A stretch of DNA of 64,000 nt from assembly GCA_947480015.1 (NCBI GenBank), contig CANKBS010000003.1:1-64000 (forward strand), given 5' to 3'. Made by a program: the position numbers and the translations under genes. The DNA comes from Sphingobacteriaceae bacterium (GTDB taxonomy: Bacteria > Bacteroidota > Bacteroidia > B-17B0 > Aurantibacillaceae). This document shows positions 37,601 to 45,165 of the stretch, one piece after another (positions within the stretch are counted from its first letter, which is position 1; every line of letters begins with the position of its first letter). The notes beneath the pieces were generated by a model. That model ran no database searches. It was not told where the DNA came from and was given only the letters and a program-made list of their open reading frames with translations.

Positions 37601-38210
37601 GAATAAACACCTTATCAAACTCTTGTAATTGTGCTGTTGTGCCATCGGCTTGAAAGGGAATGTTATTATCGGTGGCAGCCATCACCATGTCTATTTCAGG
37701 AGTAAGTTTACCGTTGACCTGTAAATTTAAATTAGAATTCACCACCACGTCCTGATTATTTCCGAAAGAGATTCCACGGCTAATATTTCCGTTTTTAGTG
37801 AGACCATCATTTTGAAACAGATCTTCTTTGTTGCGATCGTTGTAATTAATAGTGAAAGGATTTTTGCGTCGTGTAATATCGGTATACAAATCGTTGGGGT
37901 CTTTGTGAAAGTAGTTTCTTTCGAAGTTAAAAGGAAAGCGTTGGTACTTTACCTGAATACTATCGGGCCTTTTGCCTTTAAAAATAAGAGCGTGGCGTTT
38001 ATAGTCGATTAATGGTTGGTTTGCGGAATCACTTTCAGGAAATAGTTTATAGTGAATGCTACCTTCAACCAGACTCAGACTATCTAGATGAATGGTATCG
38101 CCTATCGTTTTGAAAACCTTGATTTGGTTTGGGTTCATGCGCTGGCCACTCACTTTTATGATCATAAAAGATAGAATACACAGAAGTGCTACATGCCGCA
38201 AATACACCAT
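34689..38210 (-). CDS. Very large putative outer-membrane beta-barrel protein (1173 aa), function unknown
   Basis: Signal peptide about 1-22 (…[15 protein letters not shown]). The N-terminal third is soluble-looking and includes a conserved-type block: '[48 protein letters not shown]', then '[28 protein letters not shown]' and '[45 protein letters not shown]'. The rest is alternating amphipathic strands ending in a terminal Phe (GGAQIRAFF), typical of a barrel inserted by BAM. It reminds me of conserved hypothetical outer-membrane proteins of Bacteroidota and Ignavibacteria, but I know no function. It stands alone, upstream of the non-coding repeat block and downstream of the M20 gene's strand-mates. 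Confidence 0.7.
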   Translation of the reverse strand: [1173 protein letters not shown]

Positions 38211-38331
38211 ACAATAACGATTTTAAAGATAGTAAATTGTGTTGGAAATGCGCTTCAGTGAGGCATACGGATATGCATTTTTGTTCTTCGTAACGTAAAC
38301 ATTAACGAGAAAATGTGGAAGAATAAATGAA

Positions 38332-39540
38332 TCAGGTGTTGAGCTCCGTGATTGTGAGATAAGCCAAAATACCGGCACCTATTTCAAGTGCTCTTTCGTC
38401 GATATCAAAGGTTGGGGTATGCACGCCTGAACCAATGCCTTGTGCTATATTACCGGTTCCTAATCTAAAAAAGCAGCTGGGTACTTTTTGTGAGATGAAT
38501 GCAAAGTCTTCGGCGGTCATGCGTAAGGGTAAGTCTTCTACCTGCTGTTCGCCTAAATAATTTTTAGCGGCCTTTGTACACGATTCAGTAAAGGCTTCAT
38601 CGTTTACTAAAAACGGATAACCTTTTTCAATTCTGATGACTGAAGCTATGCCGTATTTGTCGGAAATTTCTTCTACCAATTGCTGTAAAAGACTATGTGC
38701 TTTGCTTCGCCAAGCTTCATCCATGGTGCGGAAGGTGCCGGCAATTTCTACGACATCGGGAATGACGTTGGTAGCGCCTTTGCCTTCAATTTTACCAAAG
38801 GCCACCACCGTGGGAATTCCTTCGGCTCCTTGTTGTTTTAGAAAGTCTGGGTTATTGAATTGGGAATTTATTTTCAGGAGAATTTCAGCAGCAATAATTA
38901 ATGGATTAACATAATCGGCCGGCATGGCAGCGTGACCGCCTTTACCGTGTACGCTAAGATACAATTCGTCGGTGCTGGCCATGTACATGCCCGATCTAAA
39001 ACCGAGTTTGCCCATTTCCATACTTGGAAAAACGTGAAGTGCAATAGCCTTTTCCACTTTTGGATTTTCGAGTACGCCATCTTCAATCATTAAGCTGGCA
39101 CCACCTGGCAATACTTCTTCGCCCGGTTGAAACATGATTTTCACCGTTCCTTCAAAATCATTTTTAAGATCGTTTAAAATAAAAGCTGCTCCTAGTGCGC
39201 AGGAGCTGTGTGCATCGTGACCGCAGGCATGCATGACGCCCTTATTTTGGGAACGATAACTCGTTTCGTTTTTTTCTTCAATGGGCAAAGCATCCATATC
39301 GGCACGAAGAAGAATTATTTTTTTATCCGGATTTTTTCCTTTGATCAAAGCCACAATACCTGTTTTTACATGCCCATTTGTAAAAGGAATCCCTGCCTCC
39401 GCTAATTTTTTCTGAATAAATTCGGATGTTTTATATTCTTCAAAAGAAAGCTCGGGATGTTGGTGTAAATGCCTTCTGATACTGCGCAAGTAAGCATCAT
39501 AATGCGCGGCACGTTCTTTTATTTTTTTAATGAGTGGCAT
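38332..39540 (-). CDS. M20 family metallopeptidase / N-acyl-amino-acid amidohydrolase
   Basis: The 402-residue protein is a cytoplasmic M20D-type amidohydrolase. 'RRHLHQHPELSFEEYKTSEFI' at 22-42 and 'LLRADMDALPIEEKNETSYRS' near 77-97 precede the metal site 'VMHACGHDAHSS' at 102-113. 'QPGEEVLPGGASLMIEDG' carries the catalytic Glu pair, and 'HVFPSMEMGKLGFRSG' and 'MTAEDFAFISQKVPSCFFRLGTG' supply the remaining ligands. It probably removes acyl groups from amino acids or small conjugates such as hippurate. Its ATG touches the stop of the TauE/SafE gene (TAATG), so the two are coupled. Confidence 0.93.
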   Translation of the reverse strand: MPLIKKIKERAAHYDAYLRSIRRHLHQHPELSFEEYKTSEFIQKKLAEAGIPFTNGHVKTGIVALIKGKNPDKKIILLRADMDALPIEEKNETSYRSQNKGVMHACGHDAHSSCALGAAFILNDLKNDFEGTVKIMFQPGEEVLPGGASLMIEDGVLENPKVEKAIALHVFPSMEMGKLGFRSGMYMASTDELYLSVHGKGGHAAMPADYVNPLIIAAEILLKINSQFNNPDFLKQQGAEGIPTVVAFGKIEGKGATNVIPDVVEIAGTFRTMDEAWRSKAHSLLQQLVEEISDKYGIASVIRIEKGYPFLVNDEAFTESCTKAAKNYLGEQQVEDLPLRMTAEDFAFISQKVPSCFFRLGTGNIAQGIGSGVHTPTFDIDERALEIGAGILAYLTITELNT

Positions 39541-39908
39541 TATTTTCCGAAAAACATTTTAATTCCAATGAGTATGATGGCTACAGCGAAAATTTGTTTC
39601 ACCACTTTGGTATCGAGATTAATGGCGGCACTACTGCCGTAATAACTCCCAATCATAAAGGTAATGGCCATGATTGCTGCAGTTTTAAAATCAACATGAC
39701 CTGCTTTGTGATAATTAAACACGCCCAAAATGCCAATGGGTAATAAGAACATAAACAAGGTGGTGCCTTGGGCGGTTTTTTGATTCATGGCAAAAAAATA
39801 AACCAGCACGGGCACAATAACGATACCGCCGCCAATACCAATTAAACCGCTTAAAAAGCCGGCAAATAAACCAATGCCAAGCAGTATGAGAATCTCGATA
39901 AATGTCAT
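39540..39908 (-). CDS. Half-size TauE/SafE family membrane permease
   Basis: 122 residues with about four membrane segments. 'LLGIGLFAGFLSGLIGIGGGIVIVPVLVYFF' at 9-39 is the TauE/SafE signature with its Gly-rich loop, and 'MAITFMIGSYYGSSAAINLDTKVVKQIFAVAIILIGIKMFF' forms the end. Typical family members are about 250 residues with two such repeats, so this single-repeat protein probably works as a dimer. Proposed cargo in the family is sulfite, sulfoacetate or other organosulfur anions; nothing here specifies it. It ends overlapping the M20 start and follows the 1098-residue gene by one base, so the three probably form an operon. Confidence 0.85.
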   Translation of the reverse strand: MTFIEILILLGIGLFAGFLSGLIGIGGGIVIVPVLVYFFAMNQKTAQGTTLFMFLLPIGILGVFNYHKAGHVDFKTAAIMAITFMIGSYYGSSAAINLDTKVVKQIFAVAIILIGIKMFFGK

Positions 39909-39909
39909 A

Positions 39910-42900
39910 TTAAAAATCTGTTGTGAGTGATAAACCTACGACCTTTTTTTGAACTACCCAATTATCGATGCCCCAACCAAAATCGAGACGGACAAAATAA
40001 CCCAGCATGCGTGTACGGAAACCAAATCCCATGGCACCAACGAGCGGGTTTTTATTATCAATAACGGTAATTACAACCCCTGTGCCTCCTGTACCCAACT
40101 GCGGATCGTTTAGTAAAAATGTTTTTACATTCTCGGTGTTATTAGAACTTAATGGATTAGGACCATACCAAGCCATGCCCACATCGGTAAAACCTATGAC
40201 TTGTAAATTATTCATAAAATCAGACTTGGCAGGATGGTCTAAAAAGTAACGGACAATGGGAATTCTTAATTCGGAATTAAATAACACAAAATTATTTCCA
40301 TTACGAATGTTTTGTGAAAAGCCACGCATATTGGTAGCTAAGGTTTGAAAGCCATACTGATCGGGATTAACAATGTTTACATTGTTATTAAACTTCGGAT
40401 TCAACCAATTGTCTACACCTCCCATATAAAACAACAAACGATCACTCCCTAATGAATTGCCGCCAGCCAAACGGTTACACCAGGTAATTTGACGGTGTAC
40501 TTTTTGATAATGACGAAGGTCAAACCCGGATGTAAATAAATTTCTTTGCTTATTATCGGTATACTGCCAATATTCTGTCCACACCTTTGCTCTAAAGCCA
40601 TTGAGAATATTAAGCATAACCTTGCGGGTATTATCAAAAACATACTCAAAACGTACACCGCCTAAATTTTGATAAGCCGGTTTTGTAATCAAAGGCAGGT
40701 CGCCATTTGAAAGCATTGTGTAACGATCGTTTCGGTACAAAAAGGAAAGTCGAACTGAAGCAACCGGACTAAACGGATATTTGATGGCATACTTTACGGT
40801 GCTTGTAGTTACTTTCGCAAAAAGATTATAAACCAAATCAGGCTGCACCGGCACATTGGCAAAGGTTTGGCGATCGGCAATAATTTGATGGTCAAACAAA
40901 CGTTTACGTTGTTCCCATGCCAGCATAAACTCATTATCAAGTGAAGGATTAATTCTGAAACCGCCTGTGATTCGTTGATCTTCAAACAAATCACTCACCG
41001 AAACTTTGGTTAGAAAATTAAAGCCGGGATTTAAGTAAATTGGTGATCCGCCACCCGAAAACACCTGATAATTATTAGCAAGAAAGGAATTGTCAAATTG
41101 GGTAACCACATTATCGGTATAAAACGAGGTGTAATAATTGCGTTGAATTGGGAATTTAAACTGATTGGAATTCGACTTTTTTATACTATCTCGGTTTTCC
41201 GCAGCCGTTTTTTCAACCGCTTTGGTTTTATTTTTTTCATTCTCAAAGGTGTAATTTTCAAAATCAATGCCTTTGTTTGAATTCGATTGAAGTTCCGTTT
41301 TTTGAGGCGTACCATTCTCTAATGATTTAGCGTCCTTATACGTTGAAGGATCAATAACCGCCGGACTGATGTAAGTGCGGGTCCACGTATTACGTGGCGT
41401 TGCTAAATTCACTTCATTTAATTTCGGTAAAGGTGTAACCAATAACATATCGTTGGCATTGGCATAAATAACTTCAGCTACATGACTGGCAGTTGGATTA
41501 ATGTTGTGTTCTAAAATATTACGATCGTAATTAGACACCGGTTTGGATTTAAAAAAATAACGGAAATGTTCGGTGGTATCTACAAAAGAAATGGCACTAT
41601 CGAATTCGGCAATAAAACGGTTGTAAATGCCATTGTAATCACTGAGATAAGTTATAAAATCTGTGGTGTATGCCTGTGGCTGCATTTCATTAACGTCGGG
41701 GGTTTTATTAACACGCACCAAAACCTTAGAGGTAAAAGGATAGGGAGCTATAAACAAATCACAATTCCGGTTTATTTTCTGAAAATAACTTGCGTCATCA
41801 CCTGCACGAATCGTGTCACTTAAGCGGTTACTTCCAAATACAATTTGTTTTGAATTGCGTATAAACACCGGATCTTTATCGTCCCAAATATCGTTGGTTA
41901 ATTGTTCGATGGCACTTGAATTTAAACTAAATACAAAAATATCGCTCTGCCCTTTTCCTCTTTTAACTGCACTCATGGCGATTTTTTTACCGTCATTATT
42001 AAAGGAAAAACTAGTCACTTTTTCAAAACTTGGTAAATTACGTTTTACAACTTCATTGTTTTCGAGATTAAGTGTGTGAAGCACCAGCTGATCTTTTTGC
42101 ATGTAAATCATGGCTATGATCTTACCACTCGGATGCCAAGCTAATAAAGGATAATTAAAATCGTCAAGCTGCTCAACTTTTGGCCCAAGTTTTAAAATCC
42201 TCCGTTCTTTATTGCCATCACGTGTTTTTAAATACACGCGTAACTGACCCAATTGAGTGCGGGCGTATACCACTTGTTTGGCATCGGGACTAATTTTTAA
42301 TTGATAATACCGACGCGTGGATTTGTATTTTGAAAGCACCGAATTATTGTTGATTGGAGAAACACGCGAAGAATCGCGGAGCATATACAATTGGCGGTGA
42401 TATTGCTCGGTTAGGTCGTAAATAAGATTTGGTAAGGTTACGCCCAGTGTGTAAATAAATGCATTCTCAGGACTTCGTGAAACCTTAGTCATATAAAGTA
42501 AGGTTGGGATCATGTTTTCACCAAACGTAGACGTGATGTAATACCAAATGGCGTGTCCGGCCTGATCTGCCTGCCTGCCTGTTAAGCGATTAAACGAACT
42601 GAAATTATCATTCTTAAGATCATCATACATACAGTTATCGTTATAACTGGTCCAGCCTTCAGATAAATATTTGATTAAACCTTGGGTATACCATTCGGGC
42701 AAATTAAGTAAGGTTGAGTTTCTTACCATTTCACGCGCATTGCCACCATACAAGTATTTGTTTATCATTAATTCAGCTAAAGCTGCGCGAATTTGTTGAT
42801 CGAGTTCGGCATGAGAACCATTAAAAAATAAATTCACTTTATCATTAATAATGTGGGTAACACCGCCAATGTTGGTTTGTTCGTCGCTACTCAAACCCAA

Positions 42901-43206
42901 ATTACTTTGCTTAAAATCACTTTGGTTATTATACACCAAAATATTGACCTTATCTTCCATCTGAAAATCGAGGCGTTTTTCGAGTATGGCTAATTGTTTT
43001 TGAACGGTTACCGAAACGTATTTGGCTATTTCATTTCCGCCTTGATAAGAGTATACACGAAAACGTTCGTAATCAAAATAGGTCCAAACAAAATCTTTGT
43101 ATTGGATTCGGTTTTTACCAAAATCCATTTGATGTCCATAATTAAACTGAGCCTTTGCAAGGACCGTTATCAAAAAGAAAAAATATAAACTGATTCGTTT
43201 AAACAC
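39910..43206 (-). CDS. Secreted gluzincin-like / TolB-like propeller / beta-barrel fusion (1098 aa)
   Basis: The start is GTG 43204-43206, which gives a clean signal peptide (MFKRISLYFFFLITVLAKAQ). Residues about 35-285 resemble a peptidase-MA/gluzincin domain, but the zinc site is lost: 'LAELMINKYL' stands where HExxH is expected and 'LPEWYTQGLIKYL' (169-181) where family members have EGLA. About 300-560 is a TolB/PD40-like propeller ('SPDAKQVVYART', 'AWHPSGKIIAMIY', 'FNNDGKKIAMSA'). About 730-1098 is a BamA-like surface-antigen barrel ending in Phe (GLSLTTDF). Homologues in the phylum are annotated TolB-like or hypothetical. Its role may be outer-membrane assembly or binding, not proteolysis. 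Confidence 0.75.
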   Translation of the reverse strand: MFKRISLYFFFLITVLAKAQFNYGHQMDFGKNRIQYKDFVWTYFDYERFRVYSYQGGNEIAKYVSVTVQKQLAILEKRLDFQMEDKVNILVYNNQSDFKQSNLGLSSDEQTNIGGVTHIINDKVNLFFNGSHAELDQQIRAALAELMINKYLYGGNAREMVRNSTLLNLPEWYTQGLIKYLSEGWTSYNDNCMYDDLKNDNFSSFNRLTGRQADQAGHAIWYYITSTFGENMIPTLLYMTKVSRSPENAFIYTLGVTLPNLIYDLTEQYHRQLYMLRDSSRVSPINNNSVLSKYKSTRRYYQLKISPDAKQVVYARTQLGQLRVYLKTRDGNKERRILKLGPKVEQLDDFNYPLLAWHPSGKIIAMIYMQKDQLVLHTLNLENNEVVKRNLPSFEKVTSFSFNNDGKKIAMSAVKRGKGQSDIFVFSLNSSAIEQLTNDIWDDKDPVFIRNSKQIVFGSNRLSDTIRAGDDASYFQKINRNCDLFIAPYPFTSKVLVRVNKTPDVNEMQPQAYTTDFITYLSDYNGIYNRFIAEFDSAISFVDTTEHFRYFFKSKPVSNYDRNILEHNINPTASHVAEVIYANANDMLLVTPLPKLNEVNLATPRNTWTRTYISPAVIDPSTYKDAKSLENGTPQKTELQSNSNKGIDFENYTFENEKNKTKAVEKTAAENRDSIKKSNSNQFKFPIQRNYYTSFYTDNVVTQFDNSFLANNYQVFSGGGSPIYLNPGFNFLTKVSVSDLFEDQRITGGFRINPSLDNEFMLAWEQRKRLFDHQIIADRQTFANVPVQPDLVYNLFAKVTTSTVKYAIKYPFSPVASVRLSFLYRNDRYTMLSNGDLPLITKPAYQNLGGVRFEYVFDNTRKVMLNILNGFRAKVWTEYWQYTDNKQRNLFTSGFDLRHYQKVHRQITWCNRLAGGNSLGSDRLLFYMGGVDNWLNPKFNNNVNIVNPDQYGFQTLATNMRGFSQNIRNGNNFVLFNSELRIPIVRYFLDHPAKSDFMNNLQVIGFTDVGMAWYGPNPLSSNNTENVKTFLLNDPQLGTGGTGVVITVIDNKNPLVGAMGFGFRTRMLGYFVRLDFGWGIDNWVVQKKVVGLSLTTDF

Positions 43207-43285
43207 AGGGGCAGGTCAAGGACACTAAATGTACGTATTTTGTTTCAAATTAGTAAGGGGGATGTTTCCTAAAAAAAGAAAAAAC

Positions 43286-44506
43286 TTATTCCAGTATTTT
43301 AAGGTCCCCAACCGCATTACCGGCAATACCTTTAATAGAGCCGTAAAACTGGGTGGTATTGAGGAGCACCTTATCCAGTTGTTTTTCACGTTCCTTCCAA
43401 ATCTTCTCCATTTGAAGTTTTTCGCGGGTAATACCTGTTTTCAAATCCAAAAAGCCTTCCATAACCGCCTCAATATTTTGTCGGAACTCATTACCGGTTA
43501 AGTAATTGTAAAGCATTTGCATTTTATCACCTTTGTTTTCTTGACTAACGAGGGCCGTGTTTATTTTGATGAGCGAGTCGCGTAATATAAAAGCCAGTGC
43601 TTTCACGTCTGAAAAGCGGCAAATCCACACGCCATCCTTAGAACCAAAAGCTTCCATGTCTTTAGGCAACACTTCGCTAACAATTACAGCAATATCGGCA
43701 TTTTGAGCCCTCATATCGGTTTTTAGTTTTTCGATCCATTCGTTGGTAAAGGCTTTGGTACGTTTACTTTCATAAATAATTTTACCACAATCTTGCCCTA
43801 AACTGTTTTTAACATGTTGCACACAATCGGCACCCTTAGTCCCTTTGGCCACTTCCACAATGGCATCAAATGGAAACTGGGCTCTTAATAACTCTTCCAA
43901 AGCCAGTTCCATCACTTCACCCTGCAATTGCATACTACCTTGCTCGGCTTTGCGGCGCATGGTTTCGGCCAATTCAACCTGATCGGCGAGCTTTTTCTCC
44001 AATTCCTTTATTTTAAGATCCGAGCGTTCACTTTCCATCTTTTTAACCCGATCCTCAATTTCTTTTTGTCGTTCGAGCATTTGTTTCTCCATATCCAGCT
44101 TTAAACTTTCCTCACGTTCTTTAATTTGTTTTTCCTTCTGCATGAGTTCCAGTTCTTTAAGCTGACTTTCTTTTAATTTCTGAGATTTGTCAGTTAATTC
44201 CTTGTTAAGCATATCCATTTGACTTTGCATTTCCACGGCGGCATTTTTAATCGCATCTTCCTGCAATTGACTTTTAGCAAGGCGTAATTTATCGGCCAGA
44301 ATTTTTTCCTGATTCTCTGCCTGTAACTTCAATTGCTCCGAATCCTTTGCCAGTTGAGTTTTCTCGGCCTCTAAACGTAATTTATCTTCGTTGTAGCGTT
44401 TCAGATATTTCCCCCTGATGTCATCTTCAATCTTTTGTGAGAGGGCATTTTCGATAGGAAATTCATGTTTACAATTTGGGCATTGAATTGTTGAATTATT
44501 ACTCAT
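43286..44506 (-). CDS. DUF2130 family protein with zinc ribbon and coiled coil
   Basis: The 406 residues start with a half zinc-ribbon (CPNCKHEFP at 9-17), continue as a long charged coiled coil (about 20-200, rich in Lys, Glu, Gln and Leu), and end in the DUF2130 domain with 'GEVMELALEELLRAQFPFDAIVEVAKGTKGADCVQHVKN', 'GKIIYESKRTKAFTNEWIEKLKTDMR' and 'DIAVIVSEVLPKDME'. That domain has a restriction-endonuclease-like (PD-(D/E)xK) feel, with 'ADCVQHV…IIYESKRTK' as the putative site. A nuclease role is an inference and the family is uncharacterised. It is divergent from the sixA operon (134 bases between starts). Confidence 0.88.
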   Translation of the reverse strand: MSNNSTIQCPNCKHEFPIENALSQKIEDDIRGKYLKRYNEDKLRLEAEKTQLAKDSEQLKLQAENQEKILADKLRLAKSQLQEDAIKNAAVEMQSQMDMLNKELTDKSQKLKESQLKELELMQKEKQIKEREESLKLDMEKQMLERQKEIEDRVKKMESERSDLKIKELEKKLADQVELAETMRRKAEQGSMQLQGEVMELALEELLRAQFPFDAIVEVAKGTKGADCVQHVKNSLGQDCGKIIYESKRTKAFTNEWIEKLKTDMRAQNADIAVIVSEVLPKDMEAFGSKDGVWICRFSDVKALAFILRDSLIKINTALVSQENKGDKMQMLYNYLTGNEFRQNIEAVMEGFLDLKTGITREKLQMEKIWKEREKQLDKVLLNTTQFYGSIKGIAGNAVGDLKILE

Positions 44507-44563
44507 AATAACTAGTTGTTTTGTGTAAATTTATCACTTAAAGTAGTTTAATTTGAATTGTTT

Positions 44564-44594
44564 TTTTAACCGTTTATCACGTTCACCAAATTTG
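44564..44594 (+). promoter_or_regulatory. Possible promoter for the sixA-ppk1-ppx-cdaA operon
   Basis: TTTT (44564-44567), 19 bases, CAAATTTG (44587-44594). Each box differs from TTTG / TAnnTTTG by one base. It is 46 bases before the sixA-like ATG, in the divergent region shared with the DUF2130 gene. Confidence 0.35.
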
Positions 44595-44640
44595 TAAAAA
44601 TAAACTCACTATTTCAGGAAAAGAAAAACAAGTAGTATTA

Positions 44641-45147
44641 ATGAAAGAACTTATTTTACTAAGACATGCCAAGAGTGATTGGGGCGGTGAATTCCTAAAA
44701 GACATTGATCGTCCATTAAATGATAGAGGATACCTTGATGCCTATGTATTAAGTGAATGGTATAAAAACACCAAAGCCCTGCCAGACCTTATTTTATCGA
44801 GTACCGCAACCAGGGCAATGAATACAGCCCTCATTTTTTTAAGAACACTGGAGTTGAATCAAACAAGCTTTCAATTAGAGGAAAGTATTTATGAGAGCTC
44901 TGTAAAAAATCTGATTTCAGTTATTCAACAACAAAACAATAAAGTACAAACACTGCTTTTAGCCGGTCATAATCCAGGTATTACCGAGCTTACGAATAAT
45001 TTAACACCCGATCTTTTTTTTGATAATGTGCCAACTTGTGCACTTATTTCAATAACGTTTGATGCCAAAAAATGGGTTGACCTTGAGCCGGGAAAAGGAA
45101 AATTAAATTATTACCAGTACCCTAAAAATTACAAAAATCCGAATTAA
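44641..45147 (+). CDS. SixA-like histidine phosphatase
   Basis: 168 residues of the histidine-phosphatase (phosphoglycerate-mutase-like) superfamily. The nucleophile motif is L-R-H-A-K at 7-11 (H9), with 'DRPLNDRGYLDAYVLSEW' at 23-40, 'SSTATRAMNTA' at 53-63 (Arg) and the second histidine in AGHNPGI at 108-114 (H110). The SixA-type reading (RHAK, short length) suggests dephosphorylation of phosphohistidine proteins, but the substrate is unproven. Gene order is informative: ppk1, whose catalytic cycle includes a phosphohistidine, begins 18 bases downstream. Confidence 0.88.
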   Translation: MKELILLRHAKSDWGGEFLKDIDRPLNDRGYLDAYVLSEWYKNTKALPDLILSSTATRAMNTALIFLRTLELNQTSFQLEESIYESSVKNLISVIQQQNNKVQTLLLAGHNPGITELTNNLTPDLFFDNVPTCALISITFDAKKWVDLEPGKGKLNYYQYPKNYKNPN

Positions 45148-45165
45148 ATTTTCTTGAATTAAAAA

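Noticed and set aside
38260-38290. Hairpin GCATA-CGGA-TATGC followed by T-rich sequence, considered as a terminator
   Set aside because: The T-rich side is on the plus strand, where no gene ends; both neighbouring genes are on the minus strand.
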